Positions 24,096 to 32,393 of a DNA stretch of 64,000 bases are shown here, in pieces (the first letter of the stretch is position 1; every line of letters begins with the position of its first letter). The stretch spans positions 186,001 through 250,000 of the forward strand of contig NZ_FMVT01000001.1 in NCBI RefSeq assembly GCF_900102505.1. The letters are read 5' to 3'. This DNA comes from Paracoccus tibetensis (GTDB lineage Bacteria; Pseudomonadota; Alphaproteobacteria; Rhodobacterales; Rhodobacteraceae). The position numbers and the translations under genes are program-made. The notes below the pieces were generated by a model. The model did not search any database and was not told the DNA's origin. It saw only the letters and a program-made list of their open reading frames with translations.

Positions 24096-25274
24096 ATGAC
24101 GGCAAGCCTGAAGCTTGGCGCACGCCTGCGCCGCCGCATCCTGTGGGAGGGGCAGCGGCTGTCGCTGTGGTGGAACGACACCGCCCGGATGCGCTGGCAT
24201 GACGCGACGCAGGCGCGGCGGCTGCGCGTGCAGGACGGCGCGGTGCCGCTGGCGCGCCGGCTCGCCATCCTCGCGATCTATCCCAACCGCGGCTTGCAGC
24301 CCTCGCATCTCGCGACGCTCCGCCACCTGCAGGGGCGCGGCTATGCGCCGCTGGTCGTCTCGAACCTGCCGCTGCCAGAAGCGGACGCGGCGCAGCTTCG
24401 CCCGCTCTGCTGGCGCCTGATCCAGCGGCCGAACTACGGCTTCGACATCGGCGGCTTCCGCGCCGCGCTGGACTGGCTTGGCCCGAGGCTGGACGAGCTG
24501 GACAGGTTGGTGCTGACGAACGACTCGATCTGGTTCCCCATCGGCCCGGCGCGTGACTGGCTGTCGGTGGCGGACGATCTGGCGAAGGCCGATCCCGCGG
24601 GTGGCCCGGACCTCATCGGCGCCGTCAGCAATGGCGGCATGGCGCGGGACGAGCGGTCGGGCGAGTGGCGGCTGGATCGGGAGAGCCCGGACTTCCACTA
24701 CTGCTCGTTCGCCCTGTCCTTCGGCCCGCGCGTCCTGCGCGACCCGGATTTCCGCCGCTTCTGGCAACAGATGCGGCTGACCGACGACAAGCACGAGATC
24801 GTCAGGCGCGGCGAGATCGCGATCAGCCGGTGGGTCATCGGCCGCGGCTACACCCACGCCGCCTGCTGGGACATCGAGGGGCTCGAGGCGCGGCTGGCGG
24901 CCCGACCGCTCGACGACCTCGTGCCGCTCATCGACGCCCTGATCATCCCCGAGGATCCTCAGCTGCGGTCCCGCCGCGACGCGTTCCGCGCCTCGGATCA
25001 GGTCCGCGACCACGAGGCGGTCATCCGCTTCCTGATGACCGCGATCGTGGAAACGGGCCCGGCCTATGCCCTGCCGGCCTGGACCCTGCGCGAGGATGGG
25101 TTCGGCTTTCTCAAGAAGTCTCCCTTGCGGCTCGACCCTCTGGGGCGGCAGCAGACGCTCGCGGTGCTGGGCGACACGCCTGCGCTGCTGCGCGAGGCGC
25201 GGGAAATCGCAGGCCCGCCCACCGCGGATGCGGCCACCGGCCGTCCGCTTGCTGACCGGCCGGATATGATTTAA
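24096..25274 (+). CDS. Rhamnan synthesis F (RgpF)-like protein
   Basis: 392 residues, soluble. The centre holds the family hallmarks: AILAIYPNRGLQPSHLATL, RPNYGFDIGGFRAALDWL near residue 110 and VLTNDSIWFPIGP near residue 140, then NGG and DFHYCSFALSFGPRVLRDPDFRRFW. Proteins of this family occur in rhamnan, lipopolysaccharide and capsule loci and are thought to act in polysaccharide assembly; the exact activity is not settled. No other sugar gene is adjacent, so the target polymer is unknown. Upstream spacing is 51 bases, with AAGAGGGGATC as ribosome binding site. Confidence 0.8.
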   Translation: MTASLKLGARLRRRILWEGQRLSLWWNDTARMRWHDATQARRLRVQDGAVPLARRLAILAIYPNRGLQPSHLATLRHLQGRGYAPLVVSNLPLPEADAAQLRPLCWRLIQRPNYGFDIGGFRAALDWLGPRLDELDRLVLTNDSIWFPIGPARDWLSVADDLAKADPAGGPDLIGAVSNGGMARDERSGEWRLDRESPDFHYCSFALSFGPRVLRDPDFRRFWQQMRLTDDKHEIVRRGEIAISRWVIGRGYTHAACWDIEGLEARLAARPLDDLVPLIDALIIPEDPQLRSRRDAFRASDQVRDHEAVIRFLMTAIVETGPAYALPAWTLREDGFGFLKKSPLRLDPLGRQQTLAVLGDTPALLREAREIAGPPTADAATGRPLADRPDMI

Positions 25275-25275
25275 C

Positions 25276-25292
25276 GCTGAACTATATTCAGC
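25276..25292. promoter_or_regulatory. 17-bp dyad GCTGAA-N5-TTCAGC before lpdA
   Basis: Perfect 6-bp arms around CTATA, beginning one base after the preceding stop codon and 14 bases before the lpdA ATG. It contains TATATT. It could be an operator overlapping a promoter, or a small hairpin ahead of the ribosome binding site. Without a second copy elsewhere in the genome this cannot be decided. Confidence 0.4.
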
Positions 25293-25306
25293 AAGCGGGG
25301 GACAGG

Positions 25307-26698
25307 ATGGCCCAGAATTTCGACATGGTGGTGATCGGCGCCGGACCCGGCGGCTACGTCGCCGCGATCCGGGGCGCGCAGCTGGGCCTCAAGGTCGCCT
25401 GCATCGAGCGCGAGCATCTGGGCGGCATCTGCCTCAACTGGGGCTGCATCCCGACCAAGGCAATGCTGCGCTCGGCCGAGGTCTATCACCTCATGCACCG
25501 GGCCAAGGATTTTGGGTTGAAGGCCGACGGGATCAGCTATGACCTCGACGCGGTGGTGAAACGCTCGCGCGGGGTCGCCAAGCAGCTGTCGGGCGGGATC
25601 GGGCACCTGTTCAAGAAGAACAAGGTGACGGTCATCATGGGCGAGGCGAAGCTGGCCGGGAAGGGCAAGGTTTCCGTCAAGACCGATAAGGGCACCGAGG
25701 AGGTGACCGCCAAGTCCATCGTGCTGGCGACCGGCGCGCGGGCGCGCGAGCTGCCGGGGCTGGAGCCGGATGGCAAGCAGGTCTGGAACTACAAGCACGC
25801 CCTCGTGCCGCCGCATATGCCCAAGAAGCTGCTGGTCATCGGCTCGGGCGCCATCGGGATCGAGTTCGCCAGCTTCTTCAACACGCTCGGCGCCGAGACG
25901 ACCGTGGTCGAGGTCATGGACCGCGTCCTGCCGGTGGAAGACGCTGAGATCAGCGCCTTCGCCAAGAAGCAGTTCGTCAAGCAGGGGATGACGATCCTGG
26001 AGAAGGCGTCGGTCAAGAAGCTGGACCGCAAGGACGGCGTCGTGACGGCGCATATCGAGGCGGGCGGCAAGACCGAGACGCGCGATTTCGACACGGTCAT
26101 CTCGGCCGTCGGCATCGTCGGCAATACCGAGGGGCTGGGCCTGGAAGAGGCCGGGATCAAGGTCGACCGCACCCATGTCATCACGGACGAATACTGCCGC
26201 ACCGGGGTCGAGGGCGTCTACGCCATCGGCGATCTGGCCGGCGCGCCCTGGCTCGCGCACAAGGCCAGCCACGAGGGCGTCATGGTGGCCGAGCTGATCG
26301 CGGGCGGGCATCCCCATCCGATCAAGCCGGGCAGCATCGCGGGCTGCACCTACTGCCAGCCGCAGGTCGCCTCGGTCGGGCTGACCGAGGCCAAGGCCAA
26401 GGAGCAGGGGCTGGAGATCAAGGTCGGCCGCTTCCCCTTCATCGGCAACGGCAAGGCCATCGCCCTCGGCGAGCCCGAGGGGATGATCAAGACGATCTTC
26501 GACGCCAAGACGGGCGAGCTGCTGGGCGCCCACATGGTCGGCGCCGAGGTGACCGAGCTGATCCAGGGCTATGTCGTCGGCCGCCAGCTTGAGACCACCG
26601 AGCAGGACCTGATGGAGACCGTCTTCCCGCACCCGACCCTGTCCGAGATGATGCACGAGGCGGTGCTGGACGCCTACGGGCGCGCGATCCACTTCTGA
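25307..26698 (+). CDS. lpdA: Dihydrolipoyl dehydrogenase (E3)
   Basis: FAD enzyme that reoxidises the lipoyl group of 2-oxoacid dehydrogenase complexes with NAD+. 463 residues. The FAD loop is VIGAGPGGYVAAIRGA, the redox disulfide is Cys42/Cys47 in GGICLNWGCIPTKA, the NAD loop is VIGSGAIGIEFASFF, and the C terminus has the catalytic HPTLSEMMHEA. ATG 25307 has GGGGGACAGG just upstream. No E1 or E2 gene is in the window, so its complex (PDH or other) is not shown by context; the length and sequence style fit the PDH-type enzyme. Confidence 0.96.
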   Translation: MAQNFDMVVIGAGPGGYVAAIRGAQLGLKVACIEREHLGGICLNWGCIPTKAMLRSAEVYHLMHRAKDFGLKADGISYDLDAVVKRSRGVAKQLSGGIGHLFKKNKVTVIMGEAKLAGKGKVSVKTDKGTEEVTAKSIVLATGARARELPGLEPDGKQVWNYKHALVPPHMPKKLLVIGSGAIGIEFASFFNTLGAETTVVEVMDRVLPVEDAEISAFAKKQFVKQGMTILEKASVKKLDRKDGVVTAHIEAGGKTETRDFDTVISAVGIVGNTEGLGLEEAGIKVDRTHVITDEYCRTGVEGVYAIGDLAGAPWLAHKASHEGVMVAELIAGGHPHPIKPGSIAGCTYCQPQVASVGLTEAKAKEQGLEIKVGRFPFIGNGKAIALGEPEGMIKTIFDAKTGELLGAHMVGAEVTELIQGYVVGRQLETTEQDLMETVFPHPTLSEMMHEAVLDAYGRAIHF

Positions 26699-26720
26699 GC
26701 GGAACCGCATGGCGAGGCGG

Positions 26721-26794
26721 CGGGGGGCCTTGCGCCCCCCGTTGCGATTCTTGCGCCGCCTCCCGTTGGTCCGGACGCCGGCCCTCGGCGTCCG
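26721..26794. terminator. Two stem-loops in the lpdA / amidase convergent gap
   Basis: CGGGGGGC (26721-26728) pairs with GCCCCCCG (26734-26741), and CGGACGCC (26772-26779) pairs with GGCGTCCG (26787-26794). They lie between the convergent ends of lpdA and the amidase-like gene, so they can serve as terminators for each strand, although T tracts are weak. Confidence 0.55.
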
Positions 26795-26801
26795 CCCCCA
26801 G

Positions 26802-29219
26802 TCAGGGCGCCGGGCTGAGATGCGTCGTGCCGACGGAGGCCGCGCGGGCAAGCTCGGGATCGAGCGACATCCGCGCATATTCGCCGCGCCGCCAGAGCCC
26901 GGCGAGATCGTCGTAATGGCGCGAGAGCGGGTGGCCGGACTGGCCCGTCGAGATGATGAAGACCGAACTGTCGGGATCGGCAAGGTCGAAGACGCCGCGA
27001 AAGCCGGCCCCGTTGACCGCCGCGAAGGGTTGATCCCCCTGGCCGAAGAGGCCGCTGCGGGCGATGGTGAAATCGCCGCCCGAGACCGATTGCGTGATGT
27101 TCATGATCCAGCCGAGCGCTGGCAGGCGCCCGAGGCCCGGATGGATGTGGCGCGCCTGGTGCGCATCGCCCCACCGCCAGCTGGCGACGTCCGGACCGAA
27201 GCGGGCGCTGAGGTCCAGGATCGCGCGGTCCAGCGCCTGCCGCGCGATGGTCGTGCAGTCCTCGACCGCGGCGCTCTGGATAATGTCGCACCACCGCGCC
27301 GCGCCGCCGCGGTTGCGGAAGACGGCGTCCATGAAGCCGGGCTGCAGGTCCGTGATGTCGTCGGCCAGCGGTCCCAGTTCGTCGCGGATCAGGCGGTCCT
27401 GCAACGCGGCCATCCAGGCGGCGTAGATCAGCGGCTCGGGCAGGTGTTCGCTCATCGCGCCGTCCCATTCGGCCAGAAGCGCGAGGGCGTCCTGGCGCTG
27501 GCGGTCACTCGTGCCGGGTGCGGCGGGATCGCCGGTGAACCACAGGTCCGCCCCAACCAGCGGCAGCAGCGCGCGGGCGGCGGGGCTGACGACGTCCAGC
27601 TGCGCGGCGATGAAGCTGTCGCGGGAATGGACCTCGCGCTCGCCCAGCAGCCGCGAGAGGCGGGCGTGGCGGAGCCCGTCGCGGCCCGGCTCCTCGGAGG
27701 CGACGGCGATGCCGCTGTCGGGGATCGCGGGCGCGCCGGCCAGCGGCACGAGGCCGGTCCAGTCGGTCTCGTCCAGCCAGCCCGGCGCGGGCAGGGCGCC
27801 GCCGCCCGGGTGCTCGGGATGGCGCTCGGGCACGAGGCCCCCGCGGATGGTGCTGACCTGCCGCTGCTCGGCCAGCGTGACCGTGACCGCGGGCGCGACG
27901 ACGCCTTGCAGCGCCCGGGCCGCCGCTGCGGCGCTGCCTGCGCGCATCATCCCCATCAGCGCCGACATCGTGCCGTCCTCGCGCGAGAGGCCGGTCCAGC
28001 GCAGCGCCGCGACATGGCCGATGGGCGTCACGTCGCGCAGGCCCGGATCGAGGCCGGGCACGATGGGACCGTTGGCCGTCTCGCGCAGGGTGATGGTCTG
28101 GTCACTGCCGCCTTCGACGCGGATCACCTCCTGCCGCGTGTCGAAGGCTGTCCAGCCGTCCCGGCCGCGGTAGCGGTCCGAGTTGCCGGGCTGCACCTCC
28201 TCGATGACGACATCCGCGTCGTCGATGGCGGCCGGTGTCAGCGACCAGGCGAGGTCATGGCCGCGCCCCGCCAGGATCAGCGGCATGCCGGGGATCGTGG
28301 CGCCGATGATCCCGCCCGAGTGCAGCTCGAGCCGGGCGAGGTAGTAGAGCGAGGGAACGGTCAGCTTCACGTGCAGGTCGGCGGCCAGCAGCGTGCTGTC
28401 GCCGGTCGTGCGCCGGGGCGCGGCGGCGAATGCGTTGCCGCCGAGGGCGAGGCCGGGGCGCAGATAGCCGACCGGATCGTGCCGCGCCGCCGGGTCCAGC
28501 CGCCGCTCCGGCGTGCCGAGACGCGCGCCGGTGAAGAGGTCCGCGTAGCGGGGCAGGTTCGCCGGCAGGCCCGGGCGCGCCAGCAGTTCGGTCCCGTGCT
28601 GCGGAAAGGCCAGCGACAGGCGGGCGCGCAGGATCTCGTCCGCGGCGGCGTTGGTGGTGCTGGCGGCGAGCAGCTTCAGGATCGCCAGCGAATCCGCTGG
28701 TTGCCAGTAGGGGATGACGTCGGGAAACAGGAAGAACTCGGGCGCGCCGCGGCCGCGGGCACCCTCGTTCACCAGCCGGATCCACTGGTTCACCCCGTCG
28801 GCATAGGCCGCCAGCGCCGCTCGGGTCGGCGCGTCCTGCGCCTCGAGCGAGGCCTGCGCGCGGCGGTAGAGGCCGAGCCTGCGCGCCAGATCGTCCGCCG
28901 GCAGCGCGCGCGGGCCCTGGATCTCGGCCAGCCGGCCCTGCGCGGCCCGGCGCAGCACGTTCATCTGGAACAGCCGGTCCTGCGCATGGGCGAGGCCGAG
29001 GGCGAAGAACACGTCCTCGTCCGACTGGCCGAAGATGTGGGGTACGTTCTCGGTCGAGCGGACGATCTCGACGGGGGCGGTGATGCCCGTGACCTCGTAA
29101 TTGGCCGAATAGGTGGGAAGCGAGCGGATCGCGAAATACCAGGTCAGCACCCCGGCCAGCACCAGCAGCAGAAGAAGCCCGACGGTCAGCCGCAACAGCC
29201 AGCGAAACATAGTCAGCAT
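26802..29219 (-). CDS. Penicillin-amidase-family protein, probably lacking the catalytic serine
   Basis: 805 residues of the S45 Ntn-hydrolase family. An N-terminal anchor (about residues 8-30) places it in the periplasm. The alpha part has the usual segments (NVPHIFGQSDEDVFFALGLA, HAQDRLFQMN), and the beta part has GHDLAWSLTPAAIDDADVVI. Family members are self-cleaved before a Ser that starts the beta chain, in a context like GSNAW. Here the site reads LGGNAFAAAPRR (Gly260-Gly261-Asn262), so the serine is replaced by Gly. The later segment expected to hold the oxyanion Asn (NP..G) reads IPDSGIAVASE. An inactive paralogue or a recently disabled enzyme is likely. Confidence 0.85.
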   Translation of the reverse strand: MLTMFRWLLRLTVGLLLLLVLAGVLTWYFAIRSLPTYSANYEVTGITAPVEIVRSTENVPHIFGQSDEDVFFALGLAHAQDRLFQMNVLRRAAQGRLAEIQGPRALPADDLARRLGLYRRAQASLEAQDAPTRAALAAYADGVNQWIRLVNEGARGRGAPEFFLFPDVIPYWQPADSLAILKLLAASTTNAAADEILRARLSLAFPQHGTELLARPGLPANLPRYADLFTGARLGTPERRLDPAARHDPVGYLRPGLALGGNAFAAAPRRTTGDSTLLAADLHVKLTVPSLYYLARLELHSGGIIGATIPGMPLILAGRGHDLAWSLTPAAIDDADVVIEEVQPGNSDRYRGRDGWTAFDTRQEVIRVEGGSDQTITLRETANGPIVPGLDPGLRDVTPIGHVAALRWTGLSREDGTMSALMGMMRAGSAAAAARALQGVVAPAVTVTLAEQRQVSTIRGGLVPERHPEHPGGGALPAPGWLDETDWTGLVPLAGAPAIPDSGIAVASEEPGRDGLRHARLSRLLGEREVHSRDSFIAAQLDVVSPAARALLPLVGADLWFTGDPAAPGTSDRQRQDALALLAEWDGAMSEHLPEPLIYAAWMAALQDRLIRDELGPLADDITDLQPGFMDAVFRNRGGAARWCDIIQSAAVEDCTTIARQALDRAILDLSARFGPDVASWRWGDAHQARHIHPGLGRLPALGWIMNITQSVSGGDFTIARSGLFGQGDQPFAAVNGAGFRGVFDLADPDSSVFIISTGQSGHPLSRHYDDLAGLWRRGEYARMSLDPELARAASVGTTHLSPAP

Positions 29220-29358
29220 GCGGGGCAGGTCCTTCGGTCGTCGGCCCGCGCGGCACGGGTTGACGTGGCCGCGCGAGGGGTGATGCTACGGTTGCATAGG
29301 ATAGCCGGCCCGCCAATTCAACGCGGCCGGCGGGCGCGATCATCAAGAGGGTGGAACT

Positions 29359-30225
29359 GTGGCAAAGACGGCGTTTCTGGGTCTGGGCGTGATGGGTTTT
29401 CCGATGGCGGGGCATCTGGCCCGTGCGGGTCACGAGGTCACCGTCTACAATCGAAGTGCCGCCAAGGCCGAGGCCTGGGCGGGCCAGCACGGCGGCGCGC
29501 GCGCCGCGACCCCGCGCGAGGCCGCGGCGGGGGCCAGCTTCGTGATGGCCTGCGTCGGCAATGACGACGACCTGCGGCAGGTCTGCTTCGGGCCGGACGG
29601 CGCCTTCGCCGGGATGGCGGCGGGGGCGGTCTTCGTCGATCACACGACGGTCTCGGCGCAGGTGACGCGCGAGCTGGCCACGGCCGCGCGCGAGGCGGGC
29701 CTCGGCTATGTAGATGCGCCTGTCTCGGGCGGGCAGGCGGGGGCCGAGAACGGGCAGCTCTCGGTCATGTGCGGCGGGGCCGAGGCGGACTATGCCGCGG
29801 CCGAGCCGGTGATCGCCGCCTATGCCAAGATTTGCCGCCGCATGGGCGATGTCGGCGCAGGGCAGCTGACCAAGATGTGCAACCAGATCGCCATCGCGGG
29901 CCTCGTGCAGGCGCTGTCGGAATCGCTCGCCTTCGCCGAGAAGTCGGGCCTTCAGATCGCGGACGTGGTCGAGGTGATCAGCCAGGGCGCCGCGGGCAGC
30001 TGGCAGATGGTCAACCGCCACAAGACCATGGCCGAGGGTCATTTCGAACATGGCTTCGCCGTGGACTGGATGCGCAAGGACCTCGGCATCTGCCTTGCGG
30101 CGGCGGACGAGGTCGGCGCCTCGCTTCCGGTGACGGCGCTCGTGGACCAGTTCTACAAGGAGGTGCAGGGCATGGGCGGCAGCCGGTGGGACACGTCCTC
30201 GCTGATCGCGCGGCTGCGACGCTAG
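29359..30225 (+). CDS. NAD(P)-dependent beta-hydroxyacid dehydrogenase (3-hydroxyisobutyrate dehydrogenase family)
   Basis: 288 residues. The N-terminal Rossmann loop is FLGLGVMGFPMAGHLARAGHEV. The substrate-binding signature is DAPVSGGQAGAENGQL, and the catalytic Lys lies in GQLTKMCNQIAIAG. The start is GTG 29359 with AAGAGG upstream. The family includes 3-hydroxyisobutyrate, tartronate semialdehyde and glyoxylate reductases; the sequence alone does not settle the substrate, and no pathway genes are adjacent. It is divergent from the amidase-like gene. Confidence 0.88.
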   Translation: MAKTAFLGLGVMGFPMAGHLARAGHEVTVYNRSAAKAEAWAGQHGGARAATPREAAAGASFVMACVGNDDDLRQVCFGPDGAFAGMAAGAVFVDHTTVSAQVTRELATAAREAGLGYVDAPVSGGQAGAENGQLSVMCGGAEADYAAAEPVIAAYAKICRRMGDVGAGQLTKMCNQIAIAGLVQALSESLAFAEKSGLQIADVVEVISQGAAGSWQMVNRHKTMAEGHFEHGFAVDWMRKDLGICLAAADEVGASLPVTALVDQFYKEVQGMGGSRWDTSSLIARLRR

Positions 30226-30249
30226 GGCGCTGACGGCGCGGCCGCGGCG

Positions 30250-30495
30250 CTAGTCCGTCGCGGCGCGCTGCTGCATCCCGTGGACGGTGAACAGCCGCAG
30301 CGCGGTCGCCAACCCCACCTCGGGCGGGCGGGCGTGGTCGATCTGGCCGATGAGGACGGCGCGGGTGACGCCGCGCGCGGCCGCCTCGACGGCCAGCGCC
30401 TTCCAGAACGGGTCCTCGAGCGAGACCGAGGTGCGGTGCCCGTCGATCGTCACCGACCGCTTGATCGGCGGCGTCATCGGCGGCAGCTCAATCAT
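30250..30495 (-). CDS. Ribbon-helix-helix domain protein
   Basis: 81 residues from ATG 30495; a second in-frame ATG at 30477 (MTPPIKRSVTI) is an alternative start. The segment KRSVTIDGHRTSVSLEDPFWKALAVEAAARGVTRAVLIGQI has the beta-strand plus two helices of the ribbon-helix-helix fold seen in small DNA-binding proteins of alphaproteobacteria. It overlaps the preceding DUF4169-type gene by eight bases. This gene pair downstream of fumC is, from memory, a recurrent Rhodobacterales arrangement. The target is unknown; autoregulation is possible. Confidence 0.75.
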   Translation of the reverse strand: MIELPPMTPPIKRSVTIDGHRTSVSLEDPFWKALAVEAAARGVTRAVLIGQIDHARPPEVGLATALRLFTVHGMQQRAATD

Positions 30496-30670
30496 CGCCG
30501 TCCGTCCGGTGCCCCTCCAGCGCCCGCATGGCGCGGGCGGCCTCGGCCTCGCGCGCCGCGCGCAAGGCGGGGGCCTCGCCGTGACGAGCGGCACTGGCAT
30601 CGCCGTCAGACCGCTTGCGGTCGCGGTCCTTCTGCTTGCGAATGGTGCGCAGGTTGATGATCTTGCTCAT
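30488..30670 (-). CDS. DUF4169-type small basic protein
   Basis: 60 residues. It begins MSKIINLRTIRKQKDRDRKR, the conserved start of the DUF4169 family as I remember it, and continues with an Ala/Arg/Glu-rich helix. It is highly charged and cytoplasmic, possibly nucleic-acid binding by composition, but no function is known. ATG 30670 has GAGGACACC upstream. It is translated together with the ribbon-helix-helix gene, whose start it overlaps. Confidence 0.75.
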   Translation of the reverse strand: MSKIINLRTIRKQKDRDRKRSDGDASAARHGEAPALRAAREAEAARAMRALEGHRTDGDD

Positions 30671-30722
30671 GGTGTCCTCTGGCGGCGCCCCATTCTGGCG
30701 CGGAGGCAGCAGGGCCGCAAGC

Positions 30723-30884
30723 ATGGGCATCCCCACCATCAGGACCGAGCGCCTGCTCCTGCGCCCGATGCGGGCCGGGCACTGGCCGGACTGCGCCGCG
30801 CTGATGGCCTTGGCGGGGGTCGTGCGCGACGCCGGGGCACGCCGACCCGACCCCGAGGATCCGGTGTTCCGCCACCCCCTGTAG
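30723..30884 (+). pseudogene. Truncated GNAT acetyltransferase N terminus
   Basis: The frame from ATG 30723 reads MGIPTIRTERLLLRPMRAGH, then WPDCAALMALAG, which is the typical first strand and helix of a RimJ/RimL-like GNAT acetyltransferase. After about 30 residues it turns into unrelated residues and stops at 30884, just before fumC on the other strand. No acetyl-CoA-binding motif remains. It looks like the relic of a gene removed by deletion; translation of a 53-residue peptide cannot be excluded. Confidence 0.5.
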
Positions 30885-30888
30885 AGTC

Positions 30889-30911
30889 GGCCGGGACATG
30901 GTGCCCCGGCC
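30889..30911. terminator. Stem-loop downstream of fumC
   Basis: GGCCGGG (30889-30895) pairs with CCCGGCC (30905-30911), ten bases past the fumC stop on the minus strand. No T tract follows. It is a plausible transcript-end hairpin for fumC. Confidence 0.4.
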
Positions 30912-30920
30912 AAGCTCCAG

Positions 30921-32315
30921 TCAGCCTTTCGGGCTGATCATGTCCTCGGGGCGCACGACGCGGTCGAAGGTCTCGCCGTCGACGAAGCCCAGGTTGATCG
31001 CCTCCTCGCGCAGGGTGGTGCCGTTCTTGTGCGCGGTCTTGGCGACCTTCGTGGCGTTGTCATAGCCGATGGTCGGCGCCAGCGCCGTCACCAGCATCAG
31101 CGATTCCTTCATCAGCTTCTCGATCCGCTCCACGTTCGCCTTGGTGCCGACGACCATGTTGTCGGTGAAGCTCGAGGCCGCATCCCCAAGAAGCTGCATC
31201 GATTGCAGCACGTTGTAGGACATCATCGGGTTATAGACGTTCAGCTCGAAATGGCCCTGGCTGCCGGCGAAGCCCACGGCGGCGTCGTTGCCCATGACAT
31301 GGGCGCAGACCATCGTCAGCGCCTCGGCCTGGGTCGGGTTCACCTTGCCCGGCATGATCGAGGAGCCCGGCTCGTTTTCCGGCAGGATAAGCTCGCCCAG
31401 ACCCGAGCGCGGGCCCGAGCCCAGCAGCCGCATGTCGTTGGCGATCTTGAAGAGCGAACCGGCCACCGTCTTCAGCGCGCCCGAGAACATGACCATCGCG
31501 TCATGGGCCGCCAGCGCCTCGAACTTGTTCGGCGCGGTGACGAAGGGCAGGCCCGTGATCTTTGCGATCTCGGCCGCGATGGCCGTGTCCCAGCCCTTCT
31601 TGGTGTTCAGCCCGGTGCCGACGGCGGTGCCGCCCTGAGCCAATTCGTAGATGTCGGGCAGGCAGGACTTCACCCGCTCGATCCCCTTGCGGACCTGGTG
31701 GGCATAGCCGCCGAACTCCTGCCCCAAGGTCAGGGGCGTGGCGTCCTGCGTATGGGTGCGGCCGATCTTGATGATGTCCTTGAACTCGTCCGACTTCGCC
31801 TCCAGCGCGGCGGCCAGCTTTTCCAGCCCCGGCAGCAGCGTGTCGCGCGCCAGCATGCCGATGGCGACATGCATGGCGGTCGGGAAGGTGTCGTTCGAGG
31901 ACTGCCCCATGTTGCAGTGGTCATTGGGGTGGACGGGCTTCTTGGACCCCATCTCGCCGCCCATGATCTCGATCGCGCGGTTCGAAATCACCTCGTTCGC
32001 GTTCATGTTCGACTGCGTGCCCGAGCCGGTCTGCCAGACGACCAGCGGGAAGTTGTCGTCGAAGCGTCCCTCGAAGACCTCGGTCGCGGCCTGTTCCATC
32101 GCATCGGCCAGATCGCCCGGCAGATCGCCCGAGGCGCGGTTGATCCGCGCTGCGGCCAGCTTGATCGCGCCGAGGGCGCGGATGATCGGGACCGGCTGAC
32201 GCTCCCACCCGATCGGGAAGTTCATGATCGAGCGCTGCGTCTGCGCGCCCCAGTATTTCGAGGCGTCAACCTCGAGCGGGCCGAAGCTGTCGGTTTCGGT
32301 GCGGGTCTTGGTCAT
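30921..32315 (-). CDS. fumC: Class II fumarate hydratase
   Basis: Reversible hydration of fumarate to malate in the TCA cycle; oxygen-stable, iron-free homotetramer. 464 residues. The N terminus is the family type ([24 protein letters not shown]), with [34 protein letters not shown] (catalytic His), [10 protein letters not shown] and the signature [13 protein letters not shown], which carries the catalytic Ser loop. The start ATG 32315 has GGGAGCG upstream. It lies downstream of sspB and the broken aldolase gene on the same strand. Confidence 0.98.
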   Translation of the reverse strand: MTKTRTETDSFGPLEVDASKYWGAQTQRSIMNFPIGWERQPVPIIRALGAIKLAAARINRASGDLPGDLADAMEQAATEVFEGRFDDNFPLVVWQTGSGTQSNMNANEVISNRAIEIMGGEMGSKKPVHPNDHCNMGQSSNDTFPTAMHVAIGMLARDTLLPGLEKLAAALEAKSDEFKDIIKIGRTHTQDATPLTLGQEFGGYAHQVRKGIERVKSCLPDIYELAQGGTAVGTGLNTKKGWDTAIAAEIAKITGLPFVTAPNKFEALAAHDAMVMFSGALKTVAGSLFKIANDMRLLGSGPRSGLGELILPENEPGSSIMPGKVNPTQAEALTMVCAHVMGNDAAVGFAGSQGHFELNVYNPMMSYNVLQSMQLLGDAASSFTDNMVVGTKANVERIEKLMKESLMLVTALAPTIGYDNATKVAKTAHKNGTTLREEAINLGFVDGETFDRVVRPEDMISPKG

Positions 32316-32393
32316 CGGATCGCTCCCTCACGGTTTCGCGCGTGGTGTAGCCGCTGCGCGCCGTGGGTGCAATTGGTATGCGGTGGTATGCCG

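Noticed and set aside
26709..29564. A 951-codon open frame on the + strand opposite the amidase-like gene
   Set aside because: It is a GC-driven mirror of the real gene, rich in Arg, Gly and Ala with no recognisable domain, and runs into the start of the dehydrogenase gene in another frame.
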